64,000 nt of DNA from JBFWYO01 sp050186335 (GTDB lineage: Bacteria > Pseudomonadota > Alphaproteobacteria > Bin65): assembly GCA_050186335.1 (NCBI GenBank), contig JBFWYO010000003.1, forward strand, positions 50,770 through 114,769, written 5' to 3'. The notes under the pieces are model-generated. The model worked only from the letters and a program-made list of their open reading frames with translations, was not told where the DNA came from and did not search any database. The position numbers and the translations under genes were made by a program. Positions 1 to 8,949 of the stretch are shown here, piece by piece (position 1 is the first letter of the stretch; each line of letters begins with the position of its first letter).

Positions 1-62
1 TCGACGTGCGTATCCCGATGTTCTCGCTGGACAGCCCGCATCAGCCATCCCGCGTCCACTAG
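1..62 (+). CDS. Possible 3' end of an upstream gene (partial)
   Basis: A reading frame enters from the left edge (codons from base 3) and closes with TAG at 60-62. Its last residues read roughly DVRIPMFSLDSPHQPSRVH. I do not recognise the family from so short a tail. Nineteen open codons in G+C-rich DNA can occur by chance, so this is only a candidate; the preceding sequence would settle it. Confidence 0.25.
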   Translation, partial: DVRIPMFSLDSPHQPSRVH

Positions 63-174
63 CCCGGGCGCATTGACTCGTGTAGCGCATGACCCCATCT
101 TGCCGGCTGCACTGGTCCGGGGCCGCCGATCGGCCGTAAGAAGTGCATTGAAGCAGCATGGGGATGAGAAAGCC

Positions 175-810
175 GTGAAGTCGAAGATCAGCAAGCTCGA
201 GATGGCGCCGGCGGCGCCGGCAAAACCGTCGCGCGACGAGGCGGAAGAGGCCGTGCGCATTCTGATTCGGTGGGCCGGCGAAGACCCGAACCGCGAAGGC
301 CTGTTGGACACGCCGAAACGCGTCGCCAAATCCTACGAGGAATTCTTCTCCGGCTATGCCGAAGATCCGGAAGATCTGCTGCAGCGGACGTTCAGCGAAA
401 CCGAAGGCTACGACGAAATGGTGGTGTTGCGCGACATCCGCTTCGAATCGCACTGCGAACATCACTTGGCGCCGATCATCGGCAAGGCGCATGTCGCGTA
501 CCTGCCCAACCGGCGCGTGGTCGGTATCAGCAAACTTGCGCGACTCATACAAGTCTACAGCAAGCGCATGCAGATCCAGGAGAAGCTGACCGCACAGATC
601 GCCAACACGATCGACAAAATCCTGCAGCCGAAGGGCGTGGCCGTGGTGTTGGAAGGCGCGCACCAGTGCATGACCACGCGCGGCATCCACAAGCCGGGCG
701 CGACGATGGTGACCAGCCGCATGCTGGGCGCGTTCCGCAACGACCCGTCGACCCGCCGCGAGTTCCTGGCCATGATCGGCAACCCGTCGCAGCAACTGCC
801 GAACGTCTGA
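175..810 (+). CDS. folE: GTP cyclohydrolase I
   Basis: Converts GTP to 7,8-dihydroneopterin triphosphate, the first step of tetrahydrofolate synthesis, in the cytoplasm. The family core starts at KPSRDEAEEAVR and is complete. Zinc ligands are visible in CEHHLAP and HQCMTTRG (Cys and His of the first, Cys of the second). The frame is open back to a TTG at 73, but those residues are an Arg-rich stretch unlike the family. GTG 175 (211 aa, with GGGGA about 10 bases upstream) or ATG 202 (202 aa) fits the usual length better; I chose GTG 175 with low certainty. It is probably a single-gene unit, with argE starting 52 bases downstream. The function is secure and the start is not. Confidence 0.93.
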   Translation: MKSKISKLEMAPAAPAKPSRDEAEEAVRILIRWAGEDPNREGLLDTPKRVAKSYEEFFSGYAEDPEDLLQRTFSETEGYDEMVVLRDIRFESHCEHHLAPIIGKAHVAYLPNRRVVGISKLARLIQVYSKRMQIQEKLTAQIANTIDKILQPKGVAVVLEGAHQCMTTRGIHKPGATMVTSRMLGAFRNDPSTRREFLAMIGNPSQQLPNV

Positions 811-862
811 ACGCGCGCTTCGGCCGAAGGGCGCTGCAAACGCTACCATCAGGCATCGCCCC

Positions 863-2047
863 ATGGCTTCTGCACTTCGCTTGTCGCCCGTCGAGATGCT
901 GCGCCGCCTGGTGGCGTTCGACACCACGTCGGCGAAATCGAACTTGGCGCTGATCGAGTGGGTGCGGGATTATCTGGCCGGCCACGGCATCGACAGTCAT
1001 CTGGTGCCGAACACGGAAGGCACGAAAGCCAATCTGTTTGCGACCATCGGACCCGCGAGCGACGGCGGCATCGTGCTGTCCGGCCACACGGACGTGGTCC
1101 CCGTAACCGGCCAGGCCTGGGACACCGATCCCTGGAAGCTGACCGAGAAGAACGGCGCCCTGTTCGGCCGCGGCAGCTGCGACATGAAGGGGTTCATCGC
1201 GCTGGCCCTGGCCATGGCGCCGGATTTCGCCGCCGCGACGTTGCGCCGGCCGGTGCATTACTGCCTGTCGTACGACGAAGAGGTCGGCTGCATCGGCGTG
1301 CCGTCGCTGGTCGCCAAGCTGGCCAGGGAACTGCCCAAACCGGCGCTCGCCATCATCGGCGAGCCCACGGAAATGCGCGTCGTCAACGCGCACAAGGGCA
1401 TTTGCGGCTTTCGTACCACCGTGACCGGGCTCGAGGCCCATTCGAGCCGCATTCCGTATGCGGTGAGTGCGATCTTTCACGCCGTCGACATCATCGGCTT
1501 CATCCAGAAACTGGCCGAGGAGTATCGCAAGGCGCCGCGGCTGGATATCTTCGACCCGCCTTACGTGACCTTCAACGTCGGCGAGATCGTCGGCGGCACG
1601 GCGGTCAACATCGTGCCCAAGCAATGCAGCTTCGTATGGGAGTTTCGGCCGATACCGGGCGTCGATCCGGATCGCGTGATCGCCCAAGTGCAGGGCTTCA
1701 TCGAGCGGGAAGTCGTTCCCAAGATCAAGGCGGCGTATCCGGACGGCGGCGTTTCGACCGATACCTTCGCCAAGACGCCGGCCTTCGCGCCCGATCCGAA
1801 TTCGCCGGCCGAGGCGCTGGCGCGCAGGCTGACCGGAGCCAATCAATCGACCACGGTCGCGTTCGGCACCGAAGCGGCGGTGTTCCAGCAATACGGCATT
1901 CCGGCCATCGTCTGCGGTCCCGGCAGCATCGCCCAGGCGCATCAGCCCAACGAGTTCATCGCGCTCGAGCAAGTCGACAAAGGTCAGGAGTTCATGCGCA
2001 AGCTGTTCGCGTGGGTGACCAGCGACGAAGCGAAGACGCTGCCGTAA
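863..2047 (+). CDS. argE: Acetylornithine deacetylase (M20 family)
   Basis: Hydrolyses N2-acetylornithine to ornithine and acetate in arginine synthesis. At 394 aa it has normal family length. M20 metal and catalytic residues are visible: SGHTDVVP (H75, D77), CDMKGF (D107), the paired acids YDEEVGC (E139 and E140), and a C-terminal AQAHQPNEF histidine. The central EAHSSRIPYAVSAIFHA stretch corresponds to the dimerisation domain. The argD and argF genes lie about 1.2 kb downstream on the other strand, which supports argE over a succinyl-diaminopimelate desuccinylase (DapE). The two repeat elements after its stop may form its transcript end. Confidence 0.9.
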   Translation: MASALRLSPVEMLRRLVAFDTTSAKSNLALIEWVRDYLAGHGIDSHLVPNTEGTKANLFATIGPASDGGIVLSGHTDVVPVTGQAWDTDPWKLTEKNGALFGRGSCDMKGFIALALAMAPDFAAATLRRPVHYCLSYDEEVGCIGVPSLVAKLARELPKPALAIIGEPTEMRVVNAHKGICGFRTTVTGLEAHSSRIPYAVSAIFHAVDIIGFIQKLAEEYRKAPRLDIFDPPYVTFNVGEIVGGTAVNIVPKQCSFVWEFRPIPGVDPDRVIAQVQGFIEREVVPKIKAAYPDGGVSTDTFAKTPAFAPDPNSPAEALARRLTGANQSTTVAFGTEAAVFQQYGIPAIVCGPGSIAQAHQPNEFIALEQVDKGQEFMRKLFAWVTSDEAKTLP

Positions 2048-2087
2048 GCATTCCGCCGAGACGCGCGTCTCGCTTGCGGTCCATCTC

Positions 2088-2247
2088 CTCATCCTGAGCT
2101 TGTCGAAGGACGATACGCGCGCCCGTCGCGTCGCTCCGTTCGCGCTACTCAGGATGAGATGATGAGCGCGCGGCGCTTATAAAACAAACCTCATCCTGAG
2201 TAGCGCGCCCTTGCGCGCGTATCGTCCTTCGACAAGCTCAGGATGAG
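2088..2247. repeat. Type-A palindromic repeat, two copies facing each other
   Basis: Copy 1 (2088-2158) starts CTCATCCTGAG and ends CTCAGGATGAG, giving 11-bp inverted arms. Copy 2 (2191-2247) is the same unit in reverse, with the diagnostic CTTGTCGAAGGACG core on the minus strand at 2222-2235. A short A-rich spacer (2159-2190) separates them. The pair fills the convergent gap between argE and hslO and could fold in RNA as a transcript end. Related cores are nested inside the larger repeats at 16014-16038 and 24642-24666. Confidence 0.85.
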
Positions 2248-2282
2248 GGGATGGGCCACTGGCACGACCGGCGCCCGGATAA

Positions 2283-3251
2283 CTAATTCTTCGCCCGCGA
2301 CGCTTCGATCGCCTTCAGATCCGCTTCGTCGAAGACCTGATCCCGGCTGCAAAACTGGCAGGTCACGACGATTTTGTCGTCGATCGTCATCTCGACCAGT
2401 TCTTGCGCGGTCAGCATGCGCAATGCGCCCTCCGCGCGATCGCGCGAGCAGCGGCAGCGGTCGACGACCGGTCGGCGCTCGAACACGCGCACGCCGTCCT
2501 CGTGGAACAGGCGGAACAGCAGCCGGTCGGCCGACAGGTTCGCATCGAGCAGTTCCGATCCGCGCACGGACGCCAGGAACGCATTGGCGCGGCGCCAATC
2601 GTCCTCGTCCTTGTCGGCGTCGATATCCCAGCCGGCATCGAAATCGTTCTGCGCCTTGGGCATGCGCTGAAGCATCAAGCCCGACGCGCGCCACACACCG
2701 CCGGCGCCCGGCGCGCCGTCCGATGTCCGGCCGGCCGCCAGCACGATGCTGGTTTCAAGCTGCTCGGACTGGCGGAAATAATGCGCCGCGCAATCCGCCA
2801 GACGTGCGCCGATCAGCTCGACGATGCCCTGATAGCGCTCGGCGTGCTGGCCCTGATCGACCGTGAAGGCGAGATAGCCGGCGCCCAACAGGCGCGCGAC
2901 CGGGCTTTCCGGCGGACCGGACATGATCTGCGCGATGCGTTCGCGATCGACCTGGGCATAGCCGCGCAGGTTTCCGTCGGAGGTCACGTCCGCGACCAGC
3001 AGGCGCACCGGCCCGTCGCTTTTGGTCTGCAGGGTGAAGATGCCGTCGTACTTGAGCGCACTGGCCAGCAAGGTGGTCAGCGCCAGCGTTTCGCCGAGCA
3101 GTTCGCCGACCGGCGCCGGATAATCGTGCCGTTTCAGGATATCGTCGGCGACCGAGCCCAGACGCACGAGCCGCCCGCGTACCCGCTGCGACTCCAATTG
3201 AAACGGCACGACGATATTGTCGTCGCGCGCAGGCACGGCCGCTTCGGTCAT
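2283..3251 (-). CDS. hslO: Redox-regulated chaperone Hsp33
   Basis: A cytoplasmic holdase chaperone switched on by oxidation; the reduced form binds zinc through four cysteines. The 322-aa product matches the family. It starts MTEAAVPARDD and ends with the switch region CRC (C266, C268) and CQFC (C298, C301), so all four ligands are present. ATG at 3251 shares four bases with the argF stop (ATGA), indicating translational coupling. The argD-argF-hslO order is common in alphaproteobacteria. The frame is open farther upstream inside argF, but that part is not Hsp33. Confidence 0.94.
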   Translation of the reverse strand: MTEAAVPARDDNIVVPFQLESQRVRGRLVRLGSVADDILKRHDYPAPVGELLGETLALTTLLASALKYDGIFTLQTKSDGPVRLLVADVTSDGNLRGYAQVDRERIAQIMSGPPESPVARLLGAGYLAFTVDQGQHAERYQGIVELIGARLADCAAHYFRQSEQLETSIVLAAGRTSDGAPGAGGVWRASGLMLQRMPKAQNDFDAGWDIDADKDEDDWRRANAFLASVRGSELLDANLSADRLLFRLFHEDGVRVFERRPVVDRCRCSRDRAEGALRMLTAQELVEMTIDDKIVVTCQFCSRDQVFDEADLKAIEASRAKN

Positions 3252-4180
3252 TTTCCGAAGCACCAGGCGAGAATGCCCTTCTGTGCGTGCAGCCGGTTTT
3301 CCGCCTCGTCCCAAACGACGGACTGCTTGCCGTCGATCACCGAGGCGGTGACTTCTTCGCCGCGGTGCGCCGGCAGGCAATGCATGAAAATCGCATCCTT
3401 GCGCGCGCGCTTCATCACCGCGTCGTTCACCTGGTACGGACGCAGGTGTTTGTGATGGTACGACGAGTTCTTGTCGCCCATCGAAACCCATACGTCGGTG
3501 ACGACGCAGTGCGCGCCCGCCACCGCGTCGGCGGCGTCGGCGGTCACCGTCACGCGCGCGCCCTGGCGCTTGGCCCAGGCGAGGACGTCGGCCGGCGGCG
3601 GCAATTGCTTCGGACACGCCAGGCGCAGCTCGAAGCCGAAGCGCACGGCGGCGTGAATCCACGATGTCGCCATGTTGTTGCCGTCGCCGCTCCAGGCGAC
3701 GATCTTGCCTTCGATCGGCCCGCAATGCTCCTCGAACGTCAAGACGTCGGCCATCAGCTGGCACGGATGCGTACGGTCGGTCAGCCCATTGATGACCGGC
3801 ACGGTGGCGTATTGCGCCAGTTCGCGCAGCTTCTCTTCCCTGGTCGTGCGCAGCATGATGGCATCGACATAGCGCGACAGCACGCGCGCCGTATCGGCGA
3901 CCGTTTCGCCGCGCCCGAGCTGGCTGCTTTCGCGTTCAAGCACGACGGCGCGCCCGCCGAGCTGCTGCATGGCGAGCTCGAACGACACGCGCGTGCGCGT
4001 CGACGGCTTTTCGAAAATCATCGCGAGCGACTTGCCGCGCAGCACGCCCTCGCCCGCCTTCGCGTTCTTCTTGTATTTCGCGCTGAGCGCCAGGATGTGG
4101 CGCAGCGTTGTCGTCTCGAGCTTGTCGAGATCGAGGAAATGACGCGGCGCGCCGCGGGACGCGGTCTTGCTTTGGGCCAT
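3248..4180 (-). CDS. argF: Ornithine carbamoyltransferase
   Basis: Makes citrulline from ornithine and carbamoyl phosphate in the cytoplasm. Its 310 aa is typical. Carbamoyl-phosphate-binding STRTRVSFE (residues 60-68) and HPCQ (138-141), and ornithine-site DVWVSMG and HCLPAHRGEE (from H267), are all intact. It is the middle gene of argD-argF-hslO, 11 bases after argD and overlapping hslO by four bases. The motifs distinguish it from aspartate carbamoyltransferase. Confidence 0.96.
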   Translation of the reverse strand: MAQSKTASRGAPRHFLDLDKLETTTLRHILALSAKYKKNAKAGEGVLRGKSLAMIFEKPSTRTRVSFELAMQQLGGRAVVLERESSQLGRGETVADTARVLSRYVDAIMLRTTREEKLRELAQYATVPVINGLTDRTHPCQLMADVLTFEEHCGPIEGKIVAWSGDGNNMATSWIHAAVRFGFELRLACPKQLPPPADVLAWAKRQGARVTVTADAADAVAGAHCVVTDVWVSMGDKNSSYHHKHLRPYQVNDAVMKRARKDAIFMHCLPAHRGEEVTASVIDGKQSVVWDEAENRLHAQKGILAWCFGK

Positions 4181-4191
4181 GATCGGATCCG

Positions 4192-5379
4192 TTATTCGGC
4201 GGCCATCTTCCAGGTGGCCGCGACCTGATCGAGGATGACCATCGCCTCGTCGATATGTTTTTCGGTGACGATCAACGGCGGTGCCAGGCGCACGACGTTC
4301 TGTCCGGCGCCGACCGTAAGCAGGCCGGCTTCGCGCAGGCGTGCCACCATGTCGACGCTGTTGACCTTATCGGCGCAGCGCAGGCCGGTGAGCAGCCCCT
4401 GGCCGCGCGGCTCGACGAAAACGTTGCCGCGCGCGGCAATCAGCTTGTCCATGCGCTGCCGCAGATAGGCGCCCATCTTGATCACGTTGTCGAAAAAGCC
4501 GGGCGCCAGAATGACGTCGAGCACGGCGTTGCCGACCGCCATCGCGAGCGGATTGCCGCCATAGGTCGACCCATGCGTCCCGGCGACCATGCCCTTGGCG
4601 GCCTTTTCGGTGGCCAGGCACGCGCCGAGCGGGAACCCGCCGCCGATGCCCTTGGCGGTGGCGCAGACGTCGGGCGTGACGCCGGACCATTCATGGGCGA
4701 ACAGCTTGCCGGTGCGGCCCATGCCGCATTGCACTTCGTCGAAGATCAGCACCAAGCCGTATTCGTCGGCAACCTGGCGCAACGCGCGCATGTACTCGGT
4801 CGACGCCGCGGCGATGCCGCCTTCGCCCTGGATCGGCTCGACCATGATGCCGCCGGTCTCGGGCGTGATCCTGGCGCGCAGCTCGTTCATGTTGCCGAAC
4901 GGCACGTGATCGAAGCCCGGCACTTCGGGGCCGAAGCCCTTGATGTGCTTTTCCTGGCCGCCGGCGAAGATGGTCGTCAGCGTTCGGCCGTGAAACGCGT
5001 TGTTCATGCAGATGATGCGGTACTTTTCCGGATGGCCCGCCTCGTGCTGGTACTTGCGCGCGATCTTGATCGCGCACTCGACGGCCTCGGCGCCCGAATT
5101 GCAGAAGAACACCGTGTCGGCGAAGCTGGCCGCAACCAGGCGCTGCGCCATGCGCTCCTGGCCGGGAATGGTGAAGATATTGGAGCAATGCCAGAGCTTC
5201 TGGCCCTGCTCGACGAGCGCCTTGACCAGATGCGGATGGCTGTGACCAAGCGCGGTGACCGCGATGCCGCTGGCGAAATCGAGATACCGCTTGCCGTCGG
5301 TGGCGAACAGATAGGCGCCTTCGCCCTTTTCGAATGCGATGGTGCTCCGGTTGTAGGTCGGAAGAACTGCGGGGAACAA
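4192..5379 (-). CDS. argD: Acetylornithine aminotransferase (class III PLP)
   Basis: Transaminates N-acetylglutamate semialdehyde to N-acetylornithine and probably also serves as a succinyldiaminopimelate aminotransferase. It shows the ornithine-aminotransferase signature LVLIFDEVQCGMGRTG and the PLP lysine in TAKGIGGGFPLG. I place the start at TTG 5379 because GGAGAG lies just upstream and the product (395 aa, MFPAVLPTYNR...) matches the family. The alternative ATG at 5412 adds 11 residues and has no convincing ribosome site. It is first in the argD-argF-hslO operon. Confidence 0.93.
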   Translation of the reverse strand: MFPAVLPTYNRSTIAFEKGEGAYLFATDGKRYLDFASGIAVTALGHSHPHLVKALVEQGQKLWHCSNIFTIPGQERMAQRLVAASFADTVFFCNSGAEAVECAIKIARKYQHEAGHPEKYRIICMNNAFHGRTLTTIFAGGQEKHIKGFGPEVPGFDHVPFGNMNELRARITPETGGIMVEPIQGEGGIAAASTEYMRALRQVADEYGLVLIFDEVQCGMGRTGKLFAHEWSGVTPDVCATAKGIGGGFPLGACLATEKAAKGMVAGTHGSTYGGNPLAMAVGNAVLDVILAPGFFDNVIKMGAYLRQRMDKLIAARGNVFVEPRGQGLLTGLRCADKVNSVDMVARLREAGLLTVGAGQNVVRLAPPLIVTEKHIDEAMVILDQVAATWKMAAE

Positions 5380-5821
5380 TGGTCTCTCCAACGTGTCGGG
5401 GCGGCGACGCATCCTGCGCCGGGCCGCCCGATTGCCGAACTACCGCATCGCATCAGTCTCGCCGGTCCCGCGCCGATCGTGGACGCAGGTTGAAACGGCT
5501 GAACCGGTACGGAAGCGGCCGTGTATCGACCGCGGCTTCCCCTATGTCAACCGATTGAATCTAGAGGGTTTTACGCCGCGGACCGAGGCCGGGCCGAAGC
5601 CCGCCGGACAGATCTAGCGTCGTCGGAGTCGGCGCGCGCCGACCGCGGCACCCGAGCGGATCGGGGCACCGGCAAAGCCGAAAGCGGTTCTGATGTGCGC
5701 GACGTTCATGGTTTTCGCAACTCGATATCGCCGGCCGGATCGATCCCCGACTGCGGCGGGACGGCGCGAAATATGGCGAGATGCGTTCGGCTTGTCGACA
5801 GAAAAAGCGGCCGCGGCCGGA
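5380..5821. other. Intergenic region upstream of argD
   Basis: These 442 bases separate the start of argD from the stop of the SGNH hydrolase gene; both genes read leftward. The argD promoter should be here, but I see no clear -35/-10 pair or ARG-box-like palindrome. The short frames present have no ribosome sites and no family resemblance. Confidence 0.5.
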
Positions 5822-6604
5822 TCAGTACGGCAGGACCGTCGCGTTGAACGACGGCGGGACCGAGTCGTACATTTTCTCGGCCAGCCCGTCGGCCAGTTGC
5901 AGGGCCAGGCAGCCGTAACTGAGATCGTTCATATGAAACTGATCCTGCGAGAGCAGCTCGGCGGCGGTAAATCGGCCGGTCTGGACCAGGTGTTTCATGA
6001 TCTTGAAGCGGTTGAAATATGCCGCGTTGGTTTCGCGCGCCACGTCGCGCATCGCCCGCAGATAATCCGTGTAGCCCGGCAGCCGTTCCGCCTTCGGATA
6101 GAACTGCAGGTCGACCAGCACGACATCGATCCGCTCGGCGCGCAGTTTCTCGATGCCGGCGCGCAGCGTATCGCGGAACTCGGCGACCGGGACCGCCTGA
6201 ATGGCATCGTTCACGCCGGTTTGCCAAATCACCAGCGAAGGATGGTCGGGCAGCACATCGTGGTCGATGCGCGCATACATCTGGCGCGCGGTTTCGCCGC
6301 CGATGCCGCGGTTGATGACGACGAAATCGCGCCACGGGAAGCGGCGGTCGAGTTCCAGATCGAGGCGCGCAGGGTAGGTCGATTGCGGGTTCGAGGCGCC
6401 GCTGCCCGCCGTGCTGGACGAGCCGAGTGCCACGATCCGCACGATCTGGTTACGTTTGACCTCGGAAATGAAATTGTCGAGCGGGGCTCGGAAATGCACA
6501 TGTTCCGGGCCGACGCGGCATCGCATCGCCCGATCGTTGGCTTGCGCGGCCGTTGCGAACAGCAGCACGGCTGCGGCGGCCGCCACCAAGACTCCCCGGA
6601 ACAT
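5822..6604 (-). CDS. Exported SGNH/GDSL-type hydrolase
   Basis: 260 aa with an N-terminal signal peptide (about 1-23, ending ATAAQA). SGNH blocks follow in order: block I ALGSSSTAG (catalytic Ser), block II around INRGIGGET (Gly), block III WQTGVND (Asn), and block V near QDQFHMND (Asp and His). Such enzymes hydrolyse or transfer acyl esters. The ATG at 6604 is preceded by AAGGA about 10 bases upstream and lies 14 bases after the stop of the OpgC-like gene, so the two should be one transcript. This suggests work on acyl groups of periplasmic glucans or another envelope glycan. The substrate cannot be read from the sequence. Confidence 0.82.
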   Translation of the reverse strand: MFRGVLVAAAAAVLLFATAAQANDRAMRCRVGPEHVHFRAPLDNFISEVKRNQIVRIVALGSSSTAGSGASNPQSTYPARLDLELDRRFPWRDFVVINRGIGGETARQMYARIDHDVLPDHPSLVIWQTGVNDAIQAVPVAEFRDTLRAGIEKLRAERIDVVLVDLQFYPKAERLPGYTDYLRAMRDVARETNAAYFNRFKIMKHLVQTGRFTAAELLSQDQFHMNDLSYGCLALQLADGLAEKMYDSVPPSFNATVLPY

Positions 6605-6618
6605 CAACTGCCGTTTCC

Positions 6619-7815
6619 TTACCGCGACGCTGGTACTGACATTGCACGAGTCGCCGCGTTTTCGGCGGGTTTCCGGGACGCGGTTTTGCGCCGTTCGGCC
6701 CGCTTGGCGTAAATTATCATCATTGCCATCCCGCCGAGATTGACCGCCAACTGGGTTGGCCAGTCGCGACCCAACTCGACGAAAATGAACATCCCCAGGA
6801 AAGATAATACCGTGCCGAGGCAAAAAATGTCGAGCGAGTGCTTGCCGAGCAGAACGGCCGCCCGGCCGGCCAGGCTTCGATAGACCGAATCGGGCACCAG
6901 CCGGACCGCCAGATAGACGAACGCCAGGATATGCGCAAGACGCCACGGCGACAGCAGGCTCTTGCTCATCGGCGGAACCTGGTTCCAATCGACCAGGCGG
7001 GAGGCTTCCAGGCCGGGCAAGGCGGTCCAGGGGGCCGCCACCAGAATGCCGACGGCCAGATAGGTTCCGGCCATGCCGCTCAGCACCAGATGCGCCCGGG
7101 CACTAAACCGCGGTAACGGACGATCCAGGCCAACCGCGGCGCCGATCGTGAACAGCAGCTGCCAGGCGAACGGATTGAAGAACCAGCCGTTGCCGCCGGG
7201 ATATTCGACCAGGTTCCAGCCGAAGACGTGCGCCGCGACATACAGCGCGGCCGAGGCCGCCAGCGCGGCCCAGCGGCCGACCCGCAGCAGCGCGTACATG
7301 AGGGGGAACATGGCAAGCAGAACGATGTACAGCGGCAGGATGTTCAAATACGGCAGCTGGTAGCTGAGCAGCAGCATCTGGCCGAGGGCGCCGAGCGTAT
7401 CGCTGGCCAGCGGCGCGAGATTGAACATTTCGAAATAGGCCGGGTTTTCCAGCCAGCGGGCGGCCAGTACGACGACCCCGGCCAGGCCGAGGATCAAGGC
7501 GACATGGCGCAGGTAGAGCGTGCGCACGCGCTTGGCGACGCGCAGGCCGCCGGCGCGCCAGCCTTCGCGATCGAACGCGCGGCCGAACACTGCGGCGCAG
7601 GTGAAGCCGGAAATCAGCACGAACAGTTCTGCGGCATCCGAGAAGCCGAACTGGCGCAGCGTCAACCCGGACAGCCAATTACCGGGCGTGTGATTGACGA
7701 AAATCATCGCCAGAGCCAGGCCGCGGAAGGCGTCGATGCGCACATCGCGCCCGCGCCCGGCGAGCGGTGCCGATTGAGTCGTTCCGGGAAATTGTTTCAT
7801 GGCGGACCCCGACAT
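6619..7815 (-). CDS. OpgC-family membrane acyltransferase
   Basis: A polytopic inner-membrane protein (about 10 hydrophobic segments) of the OpgC group, whose known members add succinyl groups to osmoregulated periplasmic glucans. The diagnostic N-terminus is RDVRIDAFRGLALAMIFVNH followed by FSDAAELFVLISGF. Three Met codons compete as start (7845, 7815, 7800); 7815 has GGGGTG about nine bases upstream and gives 398 aa. It is first in a two-gene unit with the SGNH hydrolase. No opgG or opgH genes are nearby, so the acceptor glycan is unknown. Confidence 0.85.
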   Translation of the reverse strand: MSGSAMKQFPGTTQSAPLAGRGRDVRIDAFRGLALAMIFVNHTPGNWLSGLTLRQFGFSDAAELFVLISGFTCAAVFGRAFDREGWRAGGLRVAKRVRTLYLRHVALILGLAGVVVLAARWLENPAYFEMFNLAPLASDTLGALGQMLLLSYQLPYLNILPLYIVLLAMFPLMYALLRVGRWAALAASAALYVAAHVFGWNLVEYPGGNGWFFNPFAWQLLFTIGAAVGLDRPLPRFSARAHLVLSGMAGTYLAVGILVAAPWTALPGLEASRLVDWNQVPPMSKSLLSPWRLAHILAFVYLAVRLVPDSVYRSLAGRAAVLLGKHSLDIFCLGTVLSFLGMFIFVELGRDWPTQLAVNLGGMAMMIIYAKRAERRKTASRKPAENAATRAMSVPASR

Positions 7816-7993
7816 GGTCGCGCACCCCGTGCGGTTCAAGAACATGGAATTGCCGGGGTTCGGCCCGATGTCGTGGTCTTATACGCGCGCGCAGGGTCAC
7901 GCGTGCGTCACAACGGTGCGAGGAGTCGTCGGGTTTTAGCCGTGGGACGAATGCAAATGCTGCATAGCAACATAATATCGTAAATGGGCGGCG

Positions 7994-8860
7994 TTACGAC
8001 TTTAACTTGTACCCGGACCGGAACATCCAAAGGCAAATTGCCGCGAATACGGCATTCAGGCCGAGCATGACGACAATCCCCAGCCACAGCGAACCGTCGG
8101 CATGGCCGATAAAGCCGGCGCGGAACCCATCGATCATGAAAAAGAACGGGTTAACATGGGCGATGTCGAGCCAGATCCCGGGCAGGCGTTCGATCGAATA
8201 GAACGTGCCGGACAGGAACGACAGCGGCGTAATGACGAAATTGCCGACCGCCGCGAGGTGGTCGAACTTGTCGGCCCAGATGCCGCCCATGAGGCCGAGC
8301 ATGGCGAGCAGCGAGGACGCGGCCACCGCATGGAACGCGATCAGGCCAAAATCGTGAATCTGAACCGAGACGAACGGGGAGAGCGCCAGCATATTCAGCG
8401 CGCCGACCATGACCCCGCGGGTGATCCCCGCGCCGACATAGGCGAGCGTCAGCTCGGCCGGCGACAAGGGCGGCATCAGCACATCGACGATGTTGCCCTG
8501 GACCTTCGAGATCACGATCGACGACGAGGTATTCGTGAACGCGTTCTGGATCATCGCCATCATGGTCAGGCCGGGCGCCAGGAATTCGCCGAAGCCGACG
8601 CCGCCGACCTGATTGACCGCGCCGCCGACCGCAAGCACGAAGATGCCGAGGAACATCAGCGTGGTGACCAGCGGCGCGAACAAGGTCTGCGCCCAGACCT
8701 TGGCGAAGCGGCGCACCTCCTTGGCGTAGAGCGTCCACAGACCGGTCCAATTCACCGCACCGATGGCGCGCGGCGCGCTATAAGCGAGATCGGCGGATGG
8801 AATGGCGGGCGGCATGACGGGTGGCACAAGGGGCGGCATGATGGGCGGAGGCGCAGGCAT
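7994..8860 (-). CDS. ABC-2 type transporter permease
   Basis: 288 aa, six predicted membrane helices, with the ABC-2 family signature GGIWADKFDHLAAVGNFVIT and LSFLSGTFYSIERLPG. This is the YadH/NodJ-like subgroup that exports lipids, polysaccharides or drugs. The first 25 residues are unusual: repeated Met-Pro-Pro units (PPIMPPLVPPVMPPAIP). A later start would remove this tail, but no better ribosome site is obvious. No ATPase gene is adjacent, so the partner must be encoded elsewhere. The substrate is unknown. Confidence 0.85.
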   Translation of the reverse strand: MPAPPPIMPPLVPPVMPPAIPSADLAYSAPRAIGAVNWTGLWTLYAKEVRRFAKVWAQTLFAPLVTTLMFLGIFVLAVGGAVNQVGGVGFGEFLAPGLTMMAMIQNAFTNTSSSIVISKVQGNIVDVLMPPLSPAELTLAYVGAGITRGVMVGALNMLALSPFVSVQIHDFGLIAFHAVAASSLLAMLGLMGGIWADKFDHLAAVGNFVITPLSFLSGTFYSIERLPGIWLDIAHVNPFFFMIDGFRAGFIGHADGSLWLGIVVMLGLNAVFAAICLWMFRSGYKLKS

Positions 8861-8949
8861 GCAAGTTCCTCAAAGCAAAGCGATCATCCAGGCTCGCCCA
8901 TTATACGGCACAATGGGCGCGGTCAACCGCACCCCGGAGCGACGCATCC

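Noticed and set aside
73..174. TTG 73 as the start of folE
   Set aside because: The added residues are unlike GTP cyclohydrolase and there is no good ribosome site.
545..2092. A 515-codon minus-strand frame over folE and argE
   Set aside because: Antisense to two well-supported enzymes; composition is typical of shadow frames in G+C-rich DNA.
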